From NCBI RefSeq assembly GCF_014171475.1, contig NZ_CP048817.1, positions 4,742,501-4,806,500 of the forward strand: DNA of 64,000 nt. Direction: 5' to 3'. Position 1 is the first letter of the stretch, and every line of letters starts with the position of its first letter. The position numbers were made by a program, and so were the translations under genes. The notes beneath the pieces were generated by a model, which saw only the letters and a list, made by a program, of their open reading frames with translations, was not told the DNA's origin and did not search any database. The DNA is from Sphingomonas sp. So64.6b (GTDB lineage: Bacteria > Pseudomonadota > Alphaproteobacteria > Sphingomonadales > Sphingomonadaceae). This document shows, in pieces, positions 25,696 through 33,948 of the stretch.

Positions 25696-26990
25696 CCGAT
25701 ACGGGGCCCGAGCCGACCTGGTTCGGCCAGCCACGCGGCCTTACCGTGTTGTTCCTGACCAATATGTGGGAGCAATTCTCCTATTACGGCATGCGTGCGC
25801 TGCTGGTCTATTACATGACCAAGCAGTTGCTGCTGGGGCAGGGGCATTCGTCGTTCATCTATGGCGCCTATACCGCCTGCGCCTATTTCACCCCGATCAT
25901 CGGCGGGGTGATCGCCGACCGGTTGCTCGGCAAGCGCCGCGCGGTGATCATCGGCGCCAGCATCATGGCCGCCGGGCATTTCATGATGACGTTCGAGGCA
26001 CTTTTTTATGCCGGGCTGATCACCATCGCACTGGGCAACGGCCTGTTCCTTCCGAGCCTACCGAGCCAGATCAACGACCTCTACAAGGCGGGCGATCCGC
26101 GCCGCGGCTGGGCCTATAATGTCTATTATGTCGGCGTGAACATCGGCGGATTCCTTGCGCCGCTGATCTGCGGCACGCTCGGCGAAGTCTATGGCTGGCA
26201 TTATGGTTTCGGCGCTGCCGGGATCGGCATGCTGATCGGCCTGATCATCTATGTGAAGGGACAGCGCTACCTCCCGCCCGAGGCACCGCGCGTACCGACC
26301 GAGGATCTGCCCGCGACGCGCTGGGCCGATCACAAGCGTGTTTTCTTGGTGCTGCTCGCCATCGCCCTGTCGGTCACGGTATTCCGCGGCGCTTATGAAC
26401 AGGTCGGCAATACCGTCGCGCTATGGGCCGATACCGGCGTCGACCGATCGATGGGCAGCGTGTCGATCCCGATGACCTGGTTCCAGTCACTCAACCCGCT
26501 GATGGTGATGCTGATGACGCCGCCCTTGCTCGCTTATTGGCGCCGTCGCGCCGATGCCGGGCGCGACACCTCGCCAGCGCGGCGCATGGCGCTTGGCGCG
26601 ATGATCGTCGCGGCCGCCTATCTGTTGCTCGCGCTGATCGAATGGACCGGCGGCGGTGCGCGCGCCGACTGGCTGTGGTTCGTGCTGTTCTTCGCGATCT
26701 TCACGCTCGGCGAATTGTTCATCCTGCCGACCGGGCTTGGCCTGTTCGCACGGCTTGCGCCGCCGCGGCTCGGCGCGACCACGGTTGCCGCCTGGTACCT
26801 CGCGATCTTCAGCGGCAGTTTGTCCGCCGGGCTGGTCGGCATGTTGTGGAGCCGTACCGGGCACGCGTCATTCTTTGCCCTGCTGGCGATGATCGCGGTG
26901 GCGGCCGCCGCCTTGTTGCGTGCGCTCGACCGGCCGGTGCGCAGCGTCGATCCGACCTGGATCGCGACGAACCGAAATGCGGAGTCGTGA
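25692..26990 (+). CDS. POT/PTR-family peptide transporter
   Basis: The 432-residue membrane protein belongs to the proton-coupled oligopeptide transporters: it has an early NMWEQFSYYGMRALLVYYM helix, followed by GGVIADRLLGKRRAV, and about 12 hydrophobic helices. Canonical POT proteins carry ExxERF at the first motif; here the segment reads WEQF, so one proton-coupling residue differs from the paralogue at 50521. It is shorter than the usual 480-530 residues. The GTG start at 25692 overlaps the epimerase stop by 4 bases. It probably brings di- or tripeptides into the cytoplasm for the epimerase and related enzymes. Confidence 0.82.
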   Translation: MTDTGPEPTWFGQPRGLTVLFLTNMWEQFSYYGMRALLVYYMTKQLLLGQGHSSFIYGAYTACAYFTPIIGGVIADRLLGKRRAVIIGASIMAAGHFMMTFEALFYAGLITIALGNGLFLPSLPSQINDLYKAGDPRRGWAYNVYYVGVNIGGFLAPLICGTLGEVYGWHYGFGAAGIGMLIGLIIYVKGQRYLPPEAPRVPTEDLPATRWADHKRVFLVLLAIALSVTVFRGAYEQVGNTVALWADTGVDRSMGSVSIPMTWFQSLNPLMVMLMTPPLLAYWRRRADAGRDTSPARRMALGAMIVAAAYLLLALIEWTGGGARADWLWFVLFFAIFTLGELFILPTGLGLFARLAPPRLGATTVAAWYLAIFSGSLSAGLVGMLWSRTGHASFFALLAMIAVAAAALLRALDRPVRSVDPTWIATNRNAES

Positions 26991-28165
26991 CCCAAGGCCA
27001 GGTGACGCGACGGGGTGCGCTCGGCATCGGCATGACCGCCATGGCGGCCGCGACACCGATCGCGCGCGCCGCCGTGCCGGATGCGTGGGCGGGCGCGGAC
27101 GCCGCCGCCAGAGCGGTGATAGACAAGCGGCTTGCGCCGGGCGTCTCCTATGCGGTGATGCGCGACGGGAGGATCGTCCACAGCTTCTATGCCGGACTCG
27201 CCAATATGGAGGCGGGTACGGTTCCCGCGCCACACAGCCCGTGGCGGATCGGTTCGCTCAGCAAGCAATTCACCGTGGCCGCGCTGTTCCTGCTTGCCGA
27301 ACAGGGCAAGCTGTCGCTCGACGATCCGCTCGCGCGGTACATGCCGGAGTTTCCGCGTGCCGATGCGATCAGGCTTCGCCAGATGCTCAATCATACCAGC
27401 GGGCTCGGCAATTATACCGATATCGAGAATGTGAAGCTGCTGCTCAACCTCGCCCGGTCCGACTATGACGATGCCGAGCTGGTTCAGCTCCTGCTGACGC
27501 AGGGCACGTCGTTCAAGTTCGAGGCGGGCAAGAGCTGGGCCTATAGCAACACCGCTTATGTCCTGCTTGGCATGGTCGCGGCCAGGGTGGCCGGGACACC
27601 GCTGGCGCGATTGTTGCGCGAAAGACTGTTCGATCCCCTGGGCCTGAACGACACACGTGCCGACGATGAGGCGGAGATCGTGCCCGGGCGAGTCTCGGGT
27701 TATACGCCGTCCACGACCGGCGCTGGCTTTGCCAACGCATCGTTTCTTTCGCTGAGCTTTGTCGGGGCGGCGGGCAATCTCCGCTCGACCGTCACCGATC
27801 TGTGCCGCTGGCACGACCGCTTGCTTGGTGGGCACGTGCTCCAGCCGGCAAGTCTGGCGGCGATGCTCGCGCCGGTGCGGCTGGCGGACGGCACGCTCGC
27901 GATGGAAGGCGAAGGCGCGAAGCGGGCACCGAGCGGCCATGTTATGGGCCTGCAGGTGGCGACGAGCGAGCAGGGGCGAGTCATCTCGCACACCGGTGGC
28001 CTGATGGGCTTCGTCGCGCGGATGAAAAGTTTTCCCGATCGCGGCACGACGGTTGCGCTCATGGTGAATTGCGAAGGCGGTTTCGGGGCGCCCACCGGCC
28101 TGCGCGAAGCGGCGATCGCATTGGAAGCGGAGGCCGCAAGGACGGTCAACGGCAACGTCCGCTAA
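26987..28165 (+). CDS. Beta-lactamase-fold serine hydrolase, Tat-type signal
   Basis: The 392-residue protein has a twin-arginine-like leader (TRRGALGIGMTAM), then a serine beta-lactamase/D-aminopeptidase-type domain with Ser90-x-x-Lys93 (GSLSKQF), Tyr186-Ser-Asn188 and a third motif HTGG. It is probably exported folded to the periplasm and cleaves a D-amino-acid-containing peptide or ester. The GTG at 26987 overlaps the peptide-carrier stop by 4 bases and follows GGAG. It closes the first operon of the locus; the next operon starts 90 bases later behind a repeated promoter. Confidence 0.85.
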   Translation: MTQGQVTRRGALGIGMTAMAAATPIARAAVPDAWAGADAAARAVIDKRLAPGVSYAVMRDGRIVHSFYAGLANMEAGTVPAPHSPWRIGSLSKQFTVAALFLLAEQGKLSLDDPLARYMPEFPRADAIRLRQMLNHTSGLGNYTDIENVKLLLNLARSDYDDAELVQLLLTQGTSFKFEAGKSWAYSNTAYVLLGMVAARVAGTPLARLLRERLFDPLGLNDTRADDEAEIVPGRVSGYTPSTTGAGFANASFLSLSFVGAAGNLRSTVTDLCRWHDRLLGGHVLQPASLAAMLAPVRLADGTLAMEGEGAKRAPSGHVMGLQVATSEQGRVISHTGGLMGFVARMKSFPDRGTTVALMVNCEGGFGAPTGLREAAIALEAEAARTVNGNVR

Positions 28166-28189
28166 ATCGGTCTTTAGTTTCGATTAGCG

Positions 28190-28221
28190 TTGACAATTCT
28201 CTGATCAGGACAATACAGTCC
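28190..28221 (+). promoter_or_regulatory. Promoter/operator copy 2 of peptide locus
   Basis: TTGACAATTCTCTGAT begins at 28190, identical to the sequence at 22564, followed by AGGA and the perfect palindrome GGAC-AATACA-GTCC (28208-28221) covering the probable -10 region. It lies 35 bases before the M19 dipeptidase start. The repetition of a long promoter stretch 5.6 kb apart shows co-regulation of the two operons. Confidence 0.7.
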
Positions 28222-28255
28222 CAAATAGGTCATAAACGCGAGGAAGGGGATTCGT

Positions 28256-29401
28256 ATGGCAGATTTGCCCGGTTTCAATCGCCGCGTCGTGATCGGAAGC
28301 CTGGTTGCGGGCTCTGCGCTTGGTTTCCCGATGATCAATTCGGGCAGCTTCGCCGCCGCGCCGGGATCGGCGAAACGCTATTCGAAGCGCACGCTCGACC
28401 TGCTCGACAAGACCCTGGTCATCGACATGCTCGCGGTGCCCAAGATCGACTTTTCACCCGATGTCTTTTCGCGCCCGCTGACCGCGCAGCAGATCGCCGA
28501 TTTCCGCAGTTGCGGGATCACCGGCTTTCATAATTCCGAAGGTGTCGGCGGGCCGGATGCACGCGAGCAGGCACTGACCTTCCTCGCCGCCTGGCAGGGC
28601 TTTGCCGGACGCAACAGCGACCTGTTCTCGCTGGTCGGCAGCGTACACGATCTCGATCGCGCCAAGAAGGAGCGCAAGATCGGCATGATCATGGGCCTCC
28701 AGAACGCCGAACAATTCTCCACGCCCGACGATGTGCTGCTGTTCTACCGGCTGGGCCTGCGCTGCGCCCAGCTCACCTACAACACGCAGAATTTGATCGG
28801 ATCGGGCAGCACCGACCGGGTCGATGGCGGGGTCAGCGATTTCGGCGCGGACATCATCGCCGCAATGAACTCGGCGGGCATGCTCGTCGATGTGTCGCAC
28901 AGCGGCGACCGCACCACGCTCGACGCGATCAAGTTGTCGAAACAGCCGATCGCGATCACTCATTCCAACTGCCGTGCCTTGTCCAACCACCCGCGTGCCA
29001 AGACCGACGAAGCGATCCTCGCGCTCGGCAAGACCGATGGCGTGATGGGGATCAGCGGCGTGCGCATGTTCGTCAGGGACAAGGATCCGACCACGCTGTC
29101 GGACATGGTCGATCACATCGATCATGTCGTGAAGCTGATCGGGATCGAGCATGTCGGCATCGGGTCGGACGCGGATCTCAACGGCTATGACGACATGCCG
29201 CCCGACCAATATGCCCGGCTCAAGGCGGGCTACAAGGCGAGCTACGCCTTTCGCGACAAGATCGACATCGAGGGGTTCGACCATCCGATGAAGATGTTCG
29301 ACCTGACCGAGGAACTGATCCGGCGCGGCTGGTCCGATGCCAATATCGCGCCCGTGCTCGGCGGAAACTTCCGCCGGCTGCTCGGCGCCGTGTGGAAATA
29401 G
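28256..29401 (+). CDS. M19 membrane-dipeptidase-like protein with altered metal site
   Basis: The 381-residue protein has a Tat-like leader (FNRRVVIGSLVAGSALG) and a renal-dipeptidase (M19) barrel. The ligands of one metal are present: His215 (DVSHS), His236 (THSNCRAL) and the GSDADL segment. The usual first motif D-G-H-x-D is replaced by DMLAV (residues 57-61), and the bridging Glu of GVEGG is replaced by Gln149 (GLQNAE). It therefore probably binds one metal or has another reaction. Normal M19 enzymes cleave dipeptides, including those with a C-terminal D-residue. It is the first gene of the second operon, followed by a TonB receptor. Confidence 0.8.
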   Translation: MADLPGFNRRVVIGSLVAGSALGFPMINSGSFAAAPGSAKRYSKRTLDLLDKTLVIDMLAVPKIDFSPDVFSRPLTAQQIADFRSCGITGFHNSEGVGGPDAREQALTFLAAWQGFAGRNSDLFSLVGSVHDLDRAKKERKIGMIMGLQNAEQFSTPDDVLLFYRLGLRCAQLTYNTQNLIGSGSTDRVDGGVSDFGADIIAAMNSAGMLVDVSHSGDRTTLDAIKLSKQPIAITHSNCRALSNHPRAKTDEAILALGKTDGVMGISGVRMFVRDKDPTTLSDMVDHIDHVVKLIGIEHVGIGSDADLNGYDDMPPDQYARLKAGYKASYAFRDKIDIEGFDHPMKMFDLTEELIRRGWSDANIAPVLGGNFRRLLGAVWK

Positions 29402-29444
29402 CGGCCGCGAAGACGGCTCGAACGACATTCAAGGGGAAAAGATC

Positions 29445-31757
29445 ATGACCAATATTCGCAAGACGCTCGGCGCCACCACCGCATTTTCGATGTTCCTGCT
29501 CGCCCTACCGGCCTTTGCCCAGCAGGGGCCGTCGGTCGAGGAAGCGGCCGCGGCACCGGATAATGACGACATCATCGTCACCGCACAGAAGCGCGAACAG
29601 ACGCTGTTCGAAATCCCCCAGTCGATCGCAGTGGTCGGTGGCAGCACGCTTTTACGTCAGCAGGCGGTGAGCTTCGTCGATTATGCCGCGCTGGTCCCCG
29701 GCCTTACCATCCAGCAGGACAATCCCGGCGAGGCGCGCGTGGTCTTGCGTGGTATTAATACCGGTTCAGTCGGATCGACTGTCGGTATTTATGTTGACGA
29801 AACGCCGTATGGTTCGAGTTCGAGCTTGGGTAATGCCGGCGTGCTGGCTGGCGACTTCGACACGTTTGATCTCGCCCGAGTCGAAGTATTGCGCGGTCCG
29901 CAGGGCACGCTCTACGGCGCGAATTCACTCGGCGGCGTGCTCAAGTTCGTAACCAACGCGCCCAAGCTCGACACGTTCGAAGTGCGTGGCCAGGCCGGGC
30001 TCGAAAAAATCGAAGATGGCGGCACTGGTTATCTCGGCAACGCGGTGGTCAATCTTCCACTCGGCAAAACGCTCGCCCTCCGCGCCAGTGGTTTTTATCG
30101 CAAGAATGCCGGCTTCATTGATGCGACCGGACGATCGGGCGAGAACATCAATCAATCCGAAGTCTATGGCGGTCGCGCGTCGTTGTTGTTCCAGCCCGTC
30201 GATGCCTTGTCGGTGCGTCTGACGGCGGTCGCGCAGAACATCCGTGCCAATTCGCCATCGTCCTACGACGCCGATCCGGTGACGTTCCGGCCGCTTGCGG
30301 CCGACCCGTTTACCGGCGCCGCGCTCAACGGGCAGCTGACTCGGGCAGAATTCTTCCCCGACAGCAACAAGGTCGATTACCGGCTGTATAACGGCACGCT
30401 GCGCTACGATTTCGGCTTTGCGAACCTCACCTCGGTGACCAGCTACGGCATTCTCGACCAGCGTCAGCTGATTGACGCCTCGATCACGCTGGGTGGCACG
30501 ATCAACGCCGTCTATGGCGGCACGACGCCACTGGGCGTCGCGCTGCAAGCCGATATCAAACAGAAAAAATTCACTCAGGAGGTGCGCCTCGCCTCGGCCG
30601 ATTCGGAAAGCTTCGAATGGCTGATCGGCGGTTATTATACGCGTGAGACGGTCGGCCTTTTCCAACGCTATGCGCCGTTTATCGACGGCACGACCGATTT
30701 CATCGATCCGACACTGAACATTGGCGGCACGGTGTTTCCGCAATTTCTCACCGTCTCGCTGGATTCGGTCTATAAGGAATATGCCGCATTCGGCAGCGCG
30801 ACGCTTCACCTGTTGCCGAGCTTCGATATTACTGCGGGCGGCCGTTACAGTCACAATGATCAGCATTCGGTGCAGATTCAGGATGGCGCCTATCTGCCAT
30901 TGGTCGGCATCCCGTTCATTCCGTTCGTCACCAACGGCAAGTCGGACGAGAATGTGTTCACCTGGTCGGTCGCGCCGCGCTTCGAACTGAGCGATCATGC
31001 CTCAATCTATGCGCGTGTCGCGAAGGGTTATCGCCCCGGCGGTCCCAACGTCGTACCGCCCGGCGCCGCCGCCGACTATCCGGTCACGTTCAAGGCCGAC
31101 ACGCTGATCAGTTATGAGGTCGGCGTGCGGGCCGAAACTGCGGATCGCACCTTTGGAATTGACGCTTCGGTATATTATCTCGATTGGAAGAACATCCTGG
31201 TGTTCGGCTCCTATGACAGCGCCGTCGGGCCGATCGGCGCCAACGCCAATGGCAAAAGGGCGCGCAGCTACGGTGCGGAAGCGACCGCGACGATCCGCCC
31301 GATCGCCGGGTTCAGTGTCGTGCTTAACGCCGCGTACAATGATGCCAAGCTGAGGCAGAGTACACCCGAAGTCACGGGCGGGCTGAAAGGCGATCAGTTG
31401 CCATTCTCTCCAAAATGGAGCGCGAACCTGAGCGCGGATTACGAATGGGCTATATCAGGTAGCGCCAAGGCTTTCGTTGGCGGCAATGTTCGGCTGGTTG
31501 ACGATCAAGCGGCGGATTTCGATGTTGCATACCGCGCGGCCTTCGGCCGTCGACTGGTGCTCGATGGATATGGAACCGTCGATCTGCGGGCCGGTGTCGA
31601 TCTTGGCGCGGTGACAATCACCGCTTATGCCAAAAACCTCGCGAACGAACGCGCCTTTACCAATCTTTCGGGCTTTGGCACGCGACCCGGCACCGCGCTC
31701 GCCGCATCGCCGATCCGTCCGCGAACGATCGGCGTCAATCTCGGCTTCGCGTTCTGA
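29445..31757 (+). CDS. TonB-dependent outer-membrane receptor
   Basis: The 770-residue receptor has a signal peptide ending near AFAQQ, a TonB-box-like DDIIVTAQKREQ segment, a plug with VEVLRGPQGTLYGANSLGGVL, and a barrel ending in LGFAF. The ATG at 29445 follows AAGGGGA; the upstream open frame overlaps the dipeptidase and is rejected. It is placed inside the peptide locus, 43 bases after the M19-like gene and 8 bases before the DUF1611 gene, so it probably imports the peptide substrate through the outer membrane. The middle part has somewhat more A/T-ending codons than its neighbours. Confidence 0.9.
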   Translation: MTNIRKTLGATTAFSMFLLALPAFAQQGPSVEEAAAAPDNDDIIVTAQKREQTLFEIPQSIAVVGGSTLLRQQAVSFVDYAALVPGLTIQQDNPGEARVVLRGINTGSVGSTVGIYVDETPYGSSSSLGNAGVLAGDFDTFDLARVEVLRGPQGTLYGANSLGGVLKFVTNAPKLDTFEVRGQAGLEKIEDGGTGYLGNAVVNLPLGKTLALRASGFYRKNAGFIDATGRSGENINQSEVYGGRASLLFQPVDALSVRLTAVAQNIRANSPSSYDADPVTFRPLAADPFTGAALNGQLTRAEFFPDSNKVDYRLYNGTLRYDFGFANLTSVTSYGILDQRQLIDASITLGGTINAVYGGTTPLGVALQADIKQKKFTQEVRLASADSESFEWLIGGYYTRETVGLFQRYAPFIDGTTDFIDPTLNIGGTVFPQFLTVSLDSVYKEYAAFGSATLHLLPSFDITAGGRYSHNDQHSVQIQDGAYLPLVGIPFIPFVTNGKSDENVFTWSVAPRFELSDHASIYARVAKGYRPGGPNVVPPGAAADYPVTFKADTLISYEVGVRAETADRTFGIDASVYYLDWKNILVFGSYDSAVGPIGANANGKRARSYGAEATATIRPIAGFSVVLNAAYNDAKLRQSTPEVTGGLKGDQLPFSPKWSANLSADYEWAISGSAKAFVGGNVRLVDDQAADFDVAYRAAFGRRLVLDGYGTVDLRAGVDLGAVTITAYAKNLANERAFTNLSGFGTRPGTALAASPIRPRTIGVNLGFAF

Positions 31758-31765
31758 TCGGCGGG

Positions 31766-32821
31766 ATGATGTCAGGCACCAATGTCATGCGTGAACCGCG
31801 CGAGCGGGCGTTCGGGGCACTTCCGCAACCCTATCTCCTATTCCTCGGGGATACGACCGAGCCGGGTTATGCCAAGACCGCGTTCGGCCTGCGCGACTGG
31901 GCACGCGATTCCTGCGTCGGCGAATTCGCGCTCGCCGGGGCAAGCGTGTCGACCGGGTTGCCACGCCTCTCCCCGGCCGAGGCGCGACTGCGCGGGGCGC
32001 GGTCCATGGTCATTGGCGTCGCCAATTCGGGTGGGCTGATCCCGGACAGCTGGATCGGTGGTCTGGTCGAGGCGCTCGAGGCCGGGCTGGACCTGGTCAG
32101 CGGCATGCATATGAAGCTGAGCGATATGCCCGCCTTGCGCAGCGCCGCCGACCGCCTTGGTCGTGACCTGATCGACGTGCGCACGCCGCCGCCGGGCATT
32201 CGCGTCGGCAGCGGTGCGAAGCGCGGCGGCAAGCGGCTGCTGACCGTCGGCACCGATTGCGCGCTGGGCAAGAAATATACCGCGCTCGCCATCGCCCGCG
32301 CGTTCAAGGCACGCGGCGTCGCGGCCGATTTCCGTGCTTCCGGACAGACCGGCATCATGATCGCCGGCGGCGGCATTCCGATGGACGCGGTGGTGTCGGA
32401 TTTCATTGCCGGCGCGGCGGAAATGCTCAGCCCCGCTGCCGCGCCCGATCATTGGGATGTGATCGAGGGGCAGGGGTCGTTGTTCCATCCGGCCTATGCC
32501 GCGGTGACGCTCGGCCTGCTGCATGGCAGCCAGCCCGATCTGTTCGTCGTCTGTCATGAACCCGGGCGAACCACCATGCTCGGTCATCCCGGTTACACCC
32601 TGCCGTCGATCGAGACGGTGATCGAACAAACCGTTGCGCTTGGCCGGCTGACCAATCCGGCGATCCGATGCGTCGGGATCAGCCTCAACACCGCCACGCT
32701 TGGCAGCGATACGGCGGCGGCACTGATCGCCGCCGAATCGGACCGCCTCGGCTTGCCGGTGGCCGACCCGATCCGCGGCGGCGCCGCGTTCGAGCAACTC
32801 ATCGACGCGTGCCTCGCATGA
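31766..32821 (+). CDS. dgcN: DUF1611 P-loop protein, DgcN-like D-glutamate N-acetyltransferase family
   Basis: The 351-residue protein shows the DUF1611 layout: an N-terminal Rossmann-like domain with PGYAKTAFGLRDWARD and GVANSGG, then a P-loop domain with GTDCALGKKYT (residues 162-172), RASGQTGIMIAGGGIPMDAVVSDF and GQGSLFHPAYA. In the described D-glutamate pathway DgcN of this family makes N-acetyl-D-glutamate, which DgcA racemises; a DgcA-like gene is present at 24685. The gene starts 8 bases after the TonB receptor and overlaps the YkvI-like carrier by 4 bases. The function is inferred from family and partner. The start could also be at the ATG at 31787. Confidence 0.75.
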   Translation: MMSGTNVMREPRERAFGALPQPYLLFLGDTTEPGYAKTAFGLRDWARDSCVGEFALAGASVSTGLPRLSPAEARLRGARSMVIGVANSGGLIPDSWIGGLVEALEAGLDLVSGMHMKLSDMPALRSAADRLGRDLIDVRTPPPGIRVGSGAKRGGKRLLTVGTDCALGKKYTALAIARAFKARGVAADFRASGQTGIMIAGGGIPMDAVVSDFIAGAAEMLSPAAAPDHWDVIEGQGSLFHPAYAAVTLGLLHGSQPDLFVVCHEPGRTTMLGHPGYTLPSIETVIEQTVALGRLTNPAIRCVGISLNTATLGSDTAAALIAAESDRLGLPVADPIRGGAAFEQLIDACLA

Positions 32822-33948
32822 CCAAGGCAGCGGCAGGCGCCGGGCCAAGCTGGTTCCAGCGCTTCCTGCTGCCCGGGTTCGCCTTCAAGGCGGTGATCAT
32901 CGGCGGCGGTTATGCGACGGGCCGCGAGCTCGCCGAATTCTTCCTGCCGAGCGGCCCGTGGGGCGGGCTCGCCGGCATGATCCTGGCGATGCTGATCTGG
33001 AGCGTGGTCGCCGCCGCCACTTTCCTGTTCGCGCGGATGACCGGTGCGCGCGACTATCGCAGCTTCTTCGAGGCCTTGCTCGGGCGTGGCTGGGCGGTGT
33101 TCGAGATCGCCTATATCCTGTTCATCGTGCTGATCCTCGCGGTGTTCGGTGCAGCGGCGGGAGCGATCGCGCAGGCCGCGCTTGGCTTGCCGCCGATCAT
33201 CGGCACGCTTGCGCTGATGGCGGGAATCGCGACCTTTGCCGGCTATGGCAACACAGCGGTCGAGCAGCTGTTCAAATATGTCTCGTTCCTGCTCTACGGC
33301 GTCTATGCGTTGTTTCTGGTCCTTGCACTGTCCGGCTTTGGCGAGCGCATCGCCACCGGCTTCGCTTTGCCCGCCGTCTCGGATGGCTGGGCACTCGGGG
33401 GCATCACTTATGCCGGCTACAACATCATCGGCGCGGTGGTGATCCTGCCGGTGTTGCGTCATATGACCAGCGACCGCGATGCGATCGTCGCCGGGCTGAT
33501 CGCCGGGCCGCTGGCGATGATCCCGGCGATCATCTTCTTCGTGTGCATGATCGCCTTTTATCCGCAGATTGGCGCCGAGGTGTTGCCGTCGGATTATCTG
33601 CTCACGCAACTCGGCAACCCGATATTCCATCTGCTGTTCCAGCTGATGATTTTCGCCGCGCTGCTCGAAAGCGGCACCGGCGCGGTCCATGCGGTCAACG
33701 AACGTGTCGCCAAGGCCTGGCATATCCGCCGCGGCGCGGTGCTCGGCAATGGCTGGCGCCTGACGATCGCGATCGCGCTGCTTGTCATGTGCATGCTGCT
33801 CGCCGATCGCTTCGGGCTCGTGACCCTGATCGCCAAGGGCTATCGCGCGCTCGCCTATATCTTCCTCGCCGTCTACGTCCTGCCGCTGATGACGCTCGGC
33901 GTCTTCCGCTTGTGGCGCAGAGGCAACCCAGCTCCGGAGGTCCTATGA
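32818..33948 (+). CDS. YkvI-family membrane carrier
   Basis: The 376-residue inner-membrane protein has about ten helices and the YkvI-family start VIIGGGYATGRELAEFFLPSGPWGGL, resembling LeuT-fold amino-acid carriers. No member of this group is known to me with a proven substrate. The ATG at 32818 overlaps the DUF1611 stop by 4 bases, and its own stop overlaps the next serine-hydrolase gene by 4 bases. The tight coupling to DgcN-like and peptidase genes suggests it carries an amino acid or acylated amino acid of the same pathway, either inwards or outwards. Confidence 0.72.
   Translation: MTKAAAGAGPSWFQRFLLPGFAFKAVIIGGGYATGRELAEFFLPSGPWGGLAGMILAMLIWSVVAAATFLFARMTGARDYRSFFEALLGRGWAVFEIAYILFIVLILAVFGAAAGAIAQAALGLPPIIGTLALMAGIATFAGYGNTAVEQLFKYVSFLLYGVYALFLVLALSGFGERIATGFALPAVSDGWALGGITYAGYNIIGAVVILPVLRHMTSDRDAIVAGLIAGPLAMIPAIIFFVCMIAFYPQIGAEVLPSDYLLTQLGNPIFHLLFQLMIFAALLESGTGAVHAVNERVAKAWHIRRGAVLGNGWRLTIAIALLVMCMLLADRFGLVTLIAKGYRALAYIFLAVYVLPLMTLGVFRLWRRGNPAPEVL

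Noticed and set aside
26423..28165. A 580-residue fusion of transporter and serine hydrolase
   Set aside because: The first 188 residues are an out-of-frame reading of the POT carrier; the GTG at 26987 begins the leader.
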